Positions 37,004 to 46,037 of a stretch of 64,000 nucleotides of DNA are shown piece after piece. The first letter of the stretch is position 1; every line of letters starts with the position of its first letter. The translations under genes and the position numbers were made by a program. The notes beneath the pieces were generated by a model. It was given only the letters and a program-made list of their open reading frames with translations, searched no databases and was not told the origin of the DNA. The stretch spans positions 868,001-932,000 of the forward strand of contig NZ_CP065383.1 of NCBI RefSeq assembly GCF_015775515.1, read 5' to 3'. This DNA comes from Atribacter laminatus (lineage in GTDB: Bacteria > Atribacterota > Atribacteria > Atribacterales > Atribacteraceae).

Positions 37004-37732
37004 TTAAAGAAATCTATTAATATGAAAACTAATAACATCACTACGGTGAAATGTACGAGAATACCAAATAGGTCGTCCGTTCTGAGTATAATAAGTATGT
37101 TCTATTAGCATTACATGATTTCCAATTGGAATATTAAGTTTTTCACTTATCATTTCATCAGCTGTGTGGGAATATAAATATGCTAACGCACGGACTATCG
37201 GTCCATGTTTTAATGAAAGGTATTGAAGCAGAGATTCAGTAAATTTATTTTTATCCTTTTCATTAATGTACTTATTTGGGATAAAATTTATATCATAGCA
37301 AATACGAATGTCATTAGCTGTACGGACTCTTTCGATCACAGTAATTTCATCCCCAACATTAATCTTTAACATCTGCGCAATCAAATTGTTCGCAGGCTCA
37401 CATCTCCAGTGTCTAAAAGCAGTACCAGGTTCCATTCCGGCACTTTCTATAATTTGAGTTATGGAGTTTAATCTTTCGAGTCCAGCATCTAAGTTTAGTC
37501 TTTTAGCTAAAACTATTGTGCCCACCTTTCGTCGCCTAGATATATAGCCTTCTGATTCTAGGCGTAAAAGAGCTTCTCTTAGAGCAGTTCTACTAACACC
37601 AAGCTGTTTTGCCAGAACCATCTCCGGAGGAAGCTTGTCTCCAACAATGTCTTCCTCGGAAATAAATTCCAGAATTCGCTCATACACACGAGTTGAGACT
37701 GGTTGATTTAGTAAAGGTTTCATTTTCTTCAT
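37004..37732 (-). CDS. GntR/HutC-family transcriptional regulator
   Basis: This 242-aa regulator has an N-terminal GntR winged helix (residues 12-78, with LPPEMVLAKQLGVSRTALRE as helix-turn-helix and RRRKVGTIV as wing). A C-terminal UTRA ligand domain follows (residues 95-240, with the ending PIWYSRTFHRSDVISFHINR). GGGGATGAAAGATTTTT precedes the ATG. It heads the long minus-strand catabolic operon. Two palindromes 40-150 bp upstream (37770-37785 and 37867-37882) are probable operators for autoregulation. The ligand would be a phosphorylated sugar of the pathway. Confidence 0.92.
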   Translation of the reverse strand: MKKMKPLLNQPVSTRVYERILEFISEEDIVGDKLPPEMVLAKQLGVSRTALREALLRLESEGYISRRRKVGTIVLAKRLNLDAGLERLNSITQIIESAGMEPGTAFRHWRCEPANNLIAQMLKINVGDEITVIERVRTANDIRICYDINFIPNKYINEKDKNKFTESLLQYLSLKHGPIVRALAYLYSHTADEMISEKLNIPIGNHVMLIEHTYYTQNGRPIWYSRTFHRSDVISFHINRFL

Positions 37733-37769
37733 AAAAATCTTTCATCCCCTTCTAATTGTTAAAATAAAT

Positions 37770-37785
37770 GATAATACGTATTACC
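37770..37785. promoter_or_regulatory. Probable GntR operator, proximal
   Basis: GATAATACGTATTACC contains the perfect 12-bp palindrome TAATACGTATTA. It is centred 45 bp upstream of the regulator start and overlaps a possible -10 (TATTAT on the minus strand). It matches the distal site at 13 of 16 positions. Confidence 0.7.
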
Positions 37786-37866
37786 ATATGTAAAACATAA
37801 CTTATCCTATTTAGATTACATCTACAAATCAATATTTTTATATTGGATGTAACTTTTGAATTATAT

Positions 37867-37882
37867 GGTATTACGTATAACC
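37867..37882. promoter_or_regulatory. Probable GntR operator, distal
   Basis: GGTATTACGTATAACC is a near-palindrome centred 97 bp from the proximal site. The similarity continues past both sites (ACCAT..TAAAACA.AA), so the pair looks like a local duplication of about 33 bp. Confidence 0.68.
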
Positions 37883-39133
37883 ATTTATAAAACACAAACC
37901 AACCTTGTACGAAAACATGTTGGTTTAAACTAAGCTATCATAAAATACTTAATTTATCAATACTTAAAATTAATTTATTAAATCTCAATTAAAATTAGAT
38001 CATACGTTGAGATAAAATTTTTGCTTTTTATTGTTCATCACTAATAAAGGATCCATCTTTTAAATGATGGATATGGCTAAAATCCATTCTAATAGTTAGA
38101 CTAACCTGGTGAATTCTCTAAAAAACTATCAACAATAATTTCTTGTAATTTTCACCCTATTTTCCTTAAAAGATTAATAATATAAGCGTTTTTTTGCTAA
38201 CATTTTAAGCAATCACACGCTAAAAGTATTCTGTTTTTGAAATACTTTCTCTGGCTGTAAATTATGTGAATCTTACTAAACAGAACAAGCTTATTCATGA
38301 TAAGCTTCAAAAATAATTGTATTCGGTTTAAAGACCAGATGAGGCTTGAAATGTATTTTATTAACGATAAAAGATAATGTGATAAAACCTGGTAATCAAG
38401 TAAGGGAATTTAATTTTTTTAATAAATTACTCAATATCTCTGTATTTACTCTCTTTCTTCCAATCTTTGCTAGGGATGAAATGTACTTCATCTCTCCATA
38501 TTGAGCTAACAACTGCATTATTACAATAGCAACATTCAAGAATAAGCTGGATTGAGATGTTATTCCAAGATCATGCTAATTAGTTATGTGGATTGTATTA
38601 ACGGATCAAAAACATAGAGATCCCTCAAATTATTTCTTCCTGTAAATGATGGACAATTAATTCCAGGTATTAAAAGCAGACGCGATAATGTAAAACTAAT
38701 TCAATTTTGTTGTATATAAGAAAGGTATTTAACAATTGAATTTGTTTTATGTCTAACTATATCTGTGAGACTTTGTTATATATAGGTTATGAGTTATGTA
38801 ATTAGTTCATCAATTGTGCTCTGAATTTATTCAATAACCCTTTCTTCTCTTCTGCTAGTCCAGGGGTAATCCAAAATTGTGCTTTTTGTGCATTGTACAA
38901 GCATTACCCTCTTGTATATATCTACTATAAAACTTATTGAAACTATTACAGCCAAAAGGGTTTAAGTATTAAAGTACTTCATAAACTGGTATTGGTGTTT
39001 TTGCAGGAAGTTTCGCAATTACCGAGTATATAAATGAGTAAATAAACCCGTATTGCCAGCAAGAATTATCTTGTAATTGTTGGATATGTATGACGTATAT
39101 GCTGGTCTTTTATCAAGACACCAGACTAACCCT
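37883..39133. other. Long AT-rich non-coding stretch
   Basis: There is no supported gene in about 1.25 kb. It contains dispersed repeat copy 2 (38427-38500) and a small hairpin ATCCATC/GATGGAT near 38050. The rest looks like decayed DNA. Confidence 0.5.
38427..38500 (-). pseudogene. Degenerate gene 3' end, dispersed repeat copy 2
   Basis: The minus-strand frame reads WRDEVHFIPSKDWKKESKYR and then DIE-stop, nearly the same as copy 1 near 25000. Upstream of W the similarity continues but shifts frame, so it is a remnant. Confidence 0.45.
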
Positions 39134-39487
39134 CTATTCTTTCAAATCCTCTTTTATCTTCAGAAATTCGTCCCGTGAAATTTCTCCTTTGGCATACCGT
39201 TTCTGTAAAACCTCCATAGGGGTATCACCCGTTCGTTTCACCGGCTCGGGTGAAATCCGATAACGTTGAAACACCACGAATATCAAAGCTAAGATAACGA
39301 TCAATGCTAATAGTCCTATTCCAAACATGCCACCCCACCTCCAACTCATCCAATCCCAGGACATCATATGTGGCCAACCCCATCCTGGATATCGGTATCT
39401 GTCATAAGCAAAAGCTTCTCTGGGGATTATTCCGGAGATTACAAACATTAACGCTAACCATATTATTTTATATCTCATGTCATTCAC
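39134..39487 (-). CDS. Membrane protein with C-terminal SHOCT domain
   Basis: This 117-aa protein has an N-terminal signal-like segment (residues 7-27), a Trp/Met-rich stretch (GWGWPHMMSWDWMSWRWGGM) and one transmembrane helix (residues 55-73). It ends in a SHOCT domain (MEVLQKRYAKGEISRDEFLK). The Met/Trp/His cluster could bind a metal ion. A second ATG three codons in (39478) is better spaced from the GGGTG box and may be the start. It lies 66 bp after the DUF305 gene on the same strand. Confidence 0.8.
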   Translation of the reverse strand: MNDMRYKIIWLALMFVISGIIPREAFAYDRYRYPGWGWPHMMSWDWMSWRWGGMFGIGLLALIVILALIFVVFQRYRISPEPVKRTGDTPMEVLQKRYAKGEISRDEFLKIKEDLKE

Positions 39488-39553
39488 CCGCTTTTAATCA
39501 ATAGAATTTTTCATCAAGTAAAACTATGAAACGTCATCAAGTGGTATCTCCTC

Positions 39554-40135
39554 TCAATAGTTGTTCAGTTTGATAAGCCAAAGTCGGAACTGGTAGATCT
39601 CCTCGGTTTGGGTAGCTATGATATCCCGGGCTAAATTGAGAAGTTTTGGATCCTCCCCCTGCATAAGGATTGGAATTGCCATCTCAATCGCACTCAGATG
39701 GTGATCGACCATGAGTTCAACGAAAGCACGCTCAGGATTGGTAGCTTCTTGAAGGAGTTTGAGCATGGTTTCCATTTCATGTGCCATTGTTGTTTGAGCT
39801 GAGGTATCATTTGCAACCCATTCAGTAATCCAACTCTTCATGAGGGCGATTTCTTCTTTCTGATTATTAATAATCGACTCTGCCCAGCTGAGAACCTGCG
39901 GGTCTTTAGCAAGAGGAATAACATACTGGCTCATTTCCACTGCTCCCTCATGATGGGCGATCATCATCGATAAAAACTTTACATTCAACTCTTCTCCGGG
40001 AATATTAACCATCATACCGGTTCCATGTTCCATCTCTTCATCGCCATGATTGGTTTGGGCAAAAGCTCCACCAATGAGAAGAAAAACCAAGAAAATGCTT
40101 AATAATAGAGAAATAAATTTATTTTTAATCTTCAT
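39554..40135 (-). CDS. Exported DUF305 (CopM-like) protein
   Basis: The start is placed at the second ATG of an ATGATG pair after GAGGTGATA, giving 193 aa. A signal peptide ends at GAFA-QT. The mature part has two copies of the DUF305 signature, FLSMMIAHHEGAVEMSQYVI and FVELMVDHHLSAIEMAIPIL, each with a His-His pair and Met/Glu suited to metal binding. Family members include the periplasmic copper-binding CopM. With the Met-rich SHOCT protein downstream it may form a small metal-handling unit. Confidence 0.87.
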   Translation of the reverse strand: MKIKNKFISLLLSIFLVFLLIGGAFAQTNHGDEEMEHGTGMMVNIPGEELNVKFLSMMIAHHEGAVEMSQYVIPLAKDPQVLSWAESIINNQKEEIALMKSWITEWVANDTSAQTTMAHEMETMLKLLQEATNPERAFVELMVDHHLSAIEMAIPILMQGEDPKLLNLARDIIATQTEEIYQFRLWLIKLNNY

Positions 40136-40588
40136 CATTATCACCTCACTCATATTACTAATATAACATTTGTCTGATAGAAGTTATTCCTTAATGGAAA
40201 ATGGCAAGGGATTTATTTATATTAATGGTTCGGGGATAATTTTTCTTAGTCTTTAACAAAGAAAATCCACATCGAATAAAGGCGGATCTCATTGGAAAAG
40301 AAGGGAGAGGTACGAGTCGAAAATCGCTGGAGAAAGAATATACAATGAAAACCAAGGAGCTTAACGAACCTTTTTTCTACAGGATATAGATTCTTACTTC
40401 GAATCCCTTAGCCTTTAAGTTTCTCAGATTCCTTGGCAATTATTATATTTCCGACACTTTTTTCATTTGTTATGATGAGCAAAGACGATAAAATATTTAT
40501 CTGTGAAGTGTTCTTAGAAAATTCGATTTTAGTAATAACAGAAAAATGAGTAATTCCATTTAAGGTCTTGATACGAAAATTCTCTCGA

Positions 40589-40650
40589 TTTACTATCTTT
40601 CTTCCAATCTTTGCTAGGGATGAAATGTAGTTCATCACTTCATATTGTTC
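40589..40650 (-). pseudogene. Dispersed repeat copy 3 (gene remnant)
   Basis: The nucleotide sequence matches copy 2 over about 55 bp. In the homologous minus-strand frame it reads SDELHFIPSKDWKKDSKSRE, preceded by a stop. The open frame at 40408-40677 reads this DNA in another phase and is not a gene. Confidence 0.4.
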
Positions 40651-40973
40651 TAATGACAGTATTTTCAACAATAGCAAGCTCCTTTCTACTTCTTAATTAC
40701 TTCCTTTGTAGCTTTAAAGATAGTAAATACCAGGAACACTTCCTACTGATGACCTTTTAATTCTATTCACCAGTTTAAAAATTCTATTTCGATTTGAGAA
40801 GAAATCATGCCAGTTTATATTCTTTAAATAGCTTTCTCATGGCTCAACAGTAGCTGAGAGAAAACCGTTTAGTAACTCTAAGATTACTGAATCCTCAGAA
40901 CTTTAGGTTAAATCTCAAGTGATTTACTATGAGGGTCTCTTGGGGTGAATTAATATCTATTACAAGAGAAAGA

Positions 40974-41036
40974 AAATCTGTGAGTCATTCCCATGCCCAC
41001 TAGACAAGGCAGGAAGGGGGAATGACTCACAGATTT
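40974..41036 (-). terminator. 19-bp-stem hairpin after lipoprotein gene 2
   Basis: Perfect arms at 40974-40992 and 41018-41036 lie next to the stop of the gene. Compared with the hairpin at 21383-21444, the arms differ at several positions and every change is matched on the opposite arm. Confidence 0.7.
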
Positions 41037-41044
41037 ATTGAACT

Positions 41045-43363
41045 TTATTGGAAAAAGACGTGAGCACCTTCGGTATATGCTGGGGGAGAACCATGTCGAT
41101 TTCCTAGTAATTCATTGCCAGCAATGTTATATGATACTCCTTCTGCTGGATCCAGCGGACTTCCGGTTGGTATATCATTTGTACTCCAGTCGCTTACAGG
41201 CAGAAGACTGCTGTTCGAAATCACCCAAATTCCTCCACCGAAGTAATCCGCAGTGTTATAAATAATTTCATTATTTGTAATAGTAGGAAAACTATAATTA
41301 TTAACAGCAATTCCACCACCGTTACTGTTGTTATCACCAGATACTATGTTGTAGCTAATAGTATTGCCGGAAACGTTGAGATAAGTCGCCCCAAATGACA
41401 TACCGGCAATACTAATCCCGCCGCCGTTACTATTTTTTGCTTCGTTGTAGCTGATATCGTTATTTGTGATTTCATTGCCACTTACATTCCCAGATGAATT
41501 AACATAAATCCCACCACCACCACTACCAGAACCATCTACTGTGTTATATTCTATAGTGTTACCGGTAACGATAAAAATCCTATTAAATATGTAAATTCCG
41601 CCCCCACAGACTGCCGTGTTCCCGGTGATTGTGTTGTTTCTAATGGTAGTGATCTCATCAGGACTACCATTATTAAGCAGACAAATCCCTCCGCCAAAAT
41701 AGCTTGTTGTGCTATTCCCGCTGATGGTATTTCCAGTGATAATGGCAGAGCAATAATTCCCAACATAAATCCCTCCCCCCATCATCCCCCAATTGAATGC
41801 CGTGTTCCCAGTGATAGTATTTCCGGTAATGGTGGTGACGGTATAAGGATAATTGCCCTCAACACTAATTCCAGCACCTGTGCTAGTTGCTGTATTATTT
41901 ATGATTTTGTTGTTTTCGATAAAGGGAGAACTTTCGAAAACATATATACCTCCACCATCATTTGCAGATCCATTTTGAATGGTAAATCCTTGCAGGGATG
42001 AGGTATCACGTCCGGTAAACTGAACGACAGAACCACTATTTCCACCATCGATAATTGTGGCAGCAACAATACTCAAGTTTGAAGGATCAGTGCTTCGAAG
42101 GGTAATGTTTTTATTATTAATTATGAGGTTTTCAGGGTAGGTTCCCGGACAGACGATGATGGTATCCTCGGTTGATGCAGCATCAATAGCCGCCTGGATG
42201 GTATCGTAATCGGTACCAGTAGTAGCATTGTATGCTTTTTTAGCTGTGAAATGAGCTGTTACCGTTTTATCGCCATCCATGGTGACAGTAGTCGTGGCGC
42301 TGTTGGGATCAGCCACATCACCGGCCCAGTTCTCGAACTTGTAACAATTCAATGGAGTGGCAGTGATCGTGACTGGAGGAGTACCATCATCATAGAGGTG
42401 ATCACCCACTGCGGGGCTGGTCGTCCCTCCTCCTTGCGGGCTCACTTCCATTGTCAGAGTATGCTTCTGGACGTAGGTCACGGTGACGGTCACATCGCTG
42501 GCTGGCATAGCACCGGAAACCGTCGCCTGGTCGGGAGTGAATCCAGGAATGGTTGGTGAAGTGACATTATAGGAAGCGCCTTCAGCAAGGGTATCCGTGT
42601 GACTGGGAGCCGCTTCGCCACCACCTTGATAGACATAGTTAATGGTCAGAGTATACAGCGTTGGTGTCGGAGTCGGGGTTGGTGTCGGGGTTGGTGTTGG
42701 TGTTGGTGTCGGAGTTGGTGTTGGTGTCGGGGTTGGTGTTGGAGCAATGGGAATATGAAAATGAGTTTTGGCATAGTTCTTTGCCAGTTGGATGACTACA
42801 CTATCTTTTTGGGCATCTCGACAGTCGGAAAGAACGACTTTCACCGTATCGAGGAGCTCTTGAGGAATGGTCTCAATGGGAATGGAGATTAATATATCTT
42901 TAATGGGGATCAAGCCTGACTGCAAGGATTCAACCACTTCCCAGAGAATCACCTGAGCGGTGGTGATAGAGTTGGCTTCCCCTCCATCGCTGGTAGTTGG
43001 AGAGATGGCTATCTTGATCCAAACCTCTCCATGGTTAGCATAGAGAAGATAAGCCTCATCGGTGAGTCCGGAGATCTCGTACTCACCCTGGCAGTTGGTT
43101 TTGCCGGTGAGGATTTGGCCATTATTGCCTTTGAGAAGAATATCGGCATTGGGAAAAGGTTCTCCATCAGTGATTGAAGAATTATTACAAACATCGGTGA
43201 AACATTCATTATCTGGGATTACCACGACTCCTTTGAGAGTGAAGGTGTTATCGGTTGTTCCGGTTGATGAAGTTCCTGAATGAAAACCCCTGGTACAGCT
43301 ACTGATGAAAACAATCAAAACGAGTACGGTCAAAACTTCCAGCCAAATCCTAAACCTTTTCAA
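41045..43363 (-). CDS. Surface lipoprotein with PT linker and beta-helix, copy 2
   Basis: Start TTG 43363 corresponds exactly to the start of copy 1 (GGGAGGGAC upstream), giving 772 aa. An upstream open extension to 43627 is decayed foreign DNA. Domains are a lipobox at ISSC, the regulatory-like beta-sandwich, a Thr-Pro linker (about residues 208-234), and then two repeat domains where copy 1 has one (YTLTINYVYQGGG to VTVTYV, and HTLTMEVSPQGGG to KTVTAHF). A longer beta-helix with many NTITGN and GGGI turns follows. The first 200 residues and the start of the helix are nearly identical to copy 1, while the distal helix differs, which suggests exchange of the exposed part. Confidence 0.8.
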   Translation of the reverse strand: MKRFRIWLEVLTVLVLIVFISSCTRGFHSGTSSTGTTDNTFTLKGVVVIPDNECFTDVCNNSSITDGEPFPNADILLKGNNGQILTGKTNCQGEYEISGLTDEAYLLYANHGEVWIKIAISPTTSDGGEANSITTAQVILWEVVESLQSGLIPIKDILISIPIETIPQELLDTVKVVLSDCRDAQKDSVVIQLAKNYAKTHFHIPIAPTPTPTPTPTPTPTPTPTPTPTPTPTPTLYTLTINYVYQGGGEAAPSHTDTLAEGASYNVTSPTIPGFTPDQATVSGAMPASDVTVTVTYVQKHTLTMEVSPQGGGTTSPAVGDHLYDDGTPPVTITATPLNCYKFENWAGDVADPNSATTTVTMDGDKTVTAHFTAKKAYNATTGTDYDTIQAAIDAASTEDTIIVCPGTYPENLIINNKNITLRSTDPSNLSIVAATIIDGGNSGSVVQFTGRDTSSLQGFTIQNGSANDGGGIYVFESSPFIENNKIINNTATSTGAGISVEGNYPYTVTTITGNTITGNTAFNWGMMGGGIYVGNYCSAIITGNTISGNSTTSYFGGGICLLNNGSPDEITTIRNNTITGNTAVCGGGIYIFNRIFIVTGNTIEYNTVDGSGSGGGGIYVNSSGNVSGNEITNNDISYNEAKNSNGGGISIAGMSFGATYLNVSGNTISYNIVSGDNNSNGGGIAVNNYSFPTITNNEIIYNTADYFGGGIWVISNSSLLPVSDWSTNDIPTGSPLDPAEGVSYNIAGNELLGNRHGSPPAYTEGAHVFFQ
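42661..42740 (-). repeat. Thr-Pro-coding microsatellite of lipoprotein 2
   Basis: Tandem GGTGT(T/C)GG-type hexamers encode alternating Thr-Pro between the first domain and the repeat domains. The unit number differs from copy 1. Confidence 0.8.
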
Positions 43364-46037
43364 AATAGTCCCTCCCATATTATAAAAACCAATTTCTACT
43401 ATTATAGTTAATAAAATTACAAATAGAAAAGTAGAAAGAAGATTATTTAAGCAAATCAGAAGGATTAATTTCTGATCAATAATATCTAAGGATGATACAA
43501 TTGTCATGACTTTGTGGTTCATTTTATTCTCTGATGAGTTATTTATGTCTTTTGATACAACAAATTCGAAGCTCTTGTTGGTTATCTCCTCGCTTTCATT
43601 CCAATAAAAATGGTGGGCTTTCAACAATTTTTAGATATAGTTTTGCGGTTAAGGAAGAAATATCAACAGTCCAAGAGACTTTGGTTTTAGCTATTTTCTT
43701 TCTGATCATTGCCTCCATGTCGAGAAAGTTTATATCGTTGGGGAATAATTGGTAAGGCTTCTTGGGACAGATGCCGGCATCTAGAGTTAAGAGAATGAAG
43801 CAAGAATTGAGAAGACCGATAAAGGTTTTTTTATCAGGCAAGATGAGAAGTTTTTGATAAGCTCTTCTGTTAGATTTTTATCTTTTCCTTCATCCTTTCT
43901 CTAGAAAAAGTGAATAGGATTCCTGGAAAGGACTCCTGTTTTTACCAAGCAAGAGAAGAATGAAATCAAATAGGTTCTCTGGACGTTAAGGGGAGCTGGG
44001 GGCAATTTCTGAAGTTGAGAAATACTCGTTGACCCTTTCCCAGAGTGATAGCTCGTCGTCAATATCATCTTGGTAACTTTGGAAAAAGAGGTTGATATGT
44101 AATTTACAATCCCGAATGGTTCTTTTCTCGTAATCCTTGAATTTTCTTATCTGTAGTAAAATCTGAGAGACATTTATTCCAGTTTATTGTATTTAAGAGT
44201 TGAATGGCTCTTGCCATTTATAAAAACCTCTTTCTGAAGAACGCTGGATTCAAAATTTTTATTAAAAGGAAGAGTTTAAAATATGGCTTTATAAAGCGAA
44301 TAAGCTTAATAGGTCAGAGCGCTGGACTGTGGACTGTGGCTCCAGGGGTTGGGGGTTCAAGTCTCCTTCACGAACCCCACTTGTTATTCAGCTTCATAGA
44401 GCTAAATATACGTTTATTTTTATTCGTATTGCACACTCCAAAACTTACGAATCCATGATAGCCTCTTCAAATGATTCGTGATATTCGAACGCTAAGTATA
44501 TAATTCAGCTAACCAAATTAAATGCCTTCATAGGGTCATTAATTGAGAATTAACATATAAATAGCCTCCATTCTAAGAGATATTAAACAAAGAGAGTTTT
44601 AGGAAAGTAATGTTAAATCATAATCTATAAAACCATAGAATTATTGACATCAAGATTGATTAGTTAAGGTAACTGTAGGAGTGGATTAAGGTTTGAGATG
44701 ATTGCATTAGGATGGTTGGCCGGTTTAAAGATGAAAAATGTGGGAAAAGTTAATTCGTCTCATCCATTTAAACCAACGAAGACATTGTCCTAAAATATAT
44801 TGAGATAAAGGAAAAGGAAGATTCAGGAGGAGTGTAATTTAAATTATTTCAAGTATCCTGCAGGTTAATGCAGCGGGTATCTATTCATGCAGAACTCATT
44901 TTCAAGGGACAATTTAATTGAATAAGAACCATATAGTAGTGTATAGTATAATAAATTTGAGATAAGAAGGGCTGTTTTGCTGGATGATTTTGGTTCAAAA
45001 GCTATCTTTTAGACGAAAATATCCACACTTGTTTACTAAACATTTGAATATTAGGTTTTGGTTCTTTGGTGTGGGTCATATCTCCATTAAATCAGACAAA
45101 AATGCTTATGTTTTACCAGATGAAATCACTAACAAGATTTAGAAATTTATTGTTTTGGGTTCTCGTAAAGCCGGATTTTTTAATAAAGAATTGGTATGTT
45201 CACGATTTGCTTATCTCTAGATGTGTTTTGCAAAAGAACTTCTTTCAAAAAGTTCATTTCTAAAAAACCATCCTTTGGGATTGAATTTCCAAATGATTAA
45301 CGATATGAAACTATGATTCAAGTTTTGTAATCTTTAATAGATAATTTGAAGGTATAACATAGCACTCCTCAGTTTTTTAGGTATGAAAAATTTAATGTTG
45401 GCATTTTAAATGATACTCATTACCATGGTATAAAAGTTCAATCAACTTTGAGAAGATATCTCGTTTTAGATATTGCCGTAATTATAGAGTTGAACACTTA
45501 GAATTAATCAATAAACGAAAATACGAAATGAAGATTTCAATACATGGTTAATTGTTAACGAGTGAAATATAGATACAATTTAGAAAATAATTACTGAGTA
45601 GATGAAAAGAATTGTATAATTTTACTTAGTCCCTTGATCGTGTGATTTGTAAAGAAAGGTATCTCATTCTGATTATCAAGATTTTAGAACTCATTCGGTT
45701 TAAAGATCTCATATACCAGCAGGTGTTGCTCATAACAACCATGCCTCGGTGTTTAATGAGTTCCCCCATGGCTTCCTTCCTATTTTTTAAGATATTTTCA
45801 AAGTTAAAAACGGAAACTGTACCAACACCTTTTATAAAAAGCAGTTCATGAGCAGCCACTTTTGCCAACGGTTAATCTACTCCATAACAGCGGGTAATGG
45901 CAATATATTAGAGATTATTGTAGAGAAAGGATTGGCTTGAGCCCTTAATCAACGCGTTTACTTTTTAGATAAACGGACATTTTTATATATAAATAAAACA
46001 GGCTAATCGAAATGACCTTATAAAAAGGAGATTGAAA
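43364..46037. other. 2.7-kb degenerate region with gene remnants
   Basis: There is no complete gene. At 43500-43841 the minus strand holds two abutting open frames in different phases that look like one frameshifted protein (SSLTAKLYLK continuing as LKAHHFYWNESEEITN). A broken tRNA-His lies at 44294-44382. Short frames at 44204, 45066 and 45626 have no ribosome-binding sites. The last 10 bp carry AAGGAG for the following gene. Confidence 0.5.
44294..44382 (+). pseudogene. tRNA-His pseudogene with 7-bp tandem duplication
   Basis: The D-arm (AGCTTAATAGGTCAGAGC), anticodon arm and T-arm (GGGGGTTCAAGTCTCCT) of a tRNA are present. GGACTGT is repeated in tandem (44324-44330 and 44331-44337). With one copy removed the anticodon arm is CTGGA-CTGTGGC-TCCAG, a perfect His (GTG) arm. 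The acceptor arms no longer pair. A CCCCA is present at the 3' side. Confidence 0.7.

Noticed and set aside
40408-40677. 89-codon minus-strand frame
   Set aside because: It reads repeat copy 3 out of the phase conserved in the other two copies and has no ribosome-binding site.
43364-43627. Longer N-terminus for lipoprotein 2
   Set aside because: The paralogue starts at the equivalent TTG with the same GGGAGGGAC box, and the extension would put a signal peptide 88 residues into the protein.
44204-44458. 84-codon plus-strand frame
   Set aside because: It crosses the broken tRNA-His and has no ribosome-binding site.
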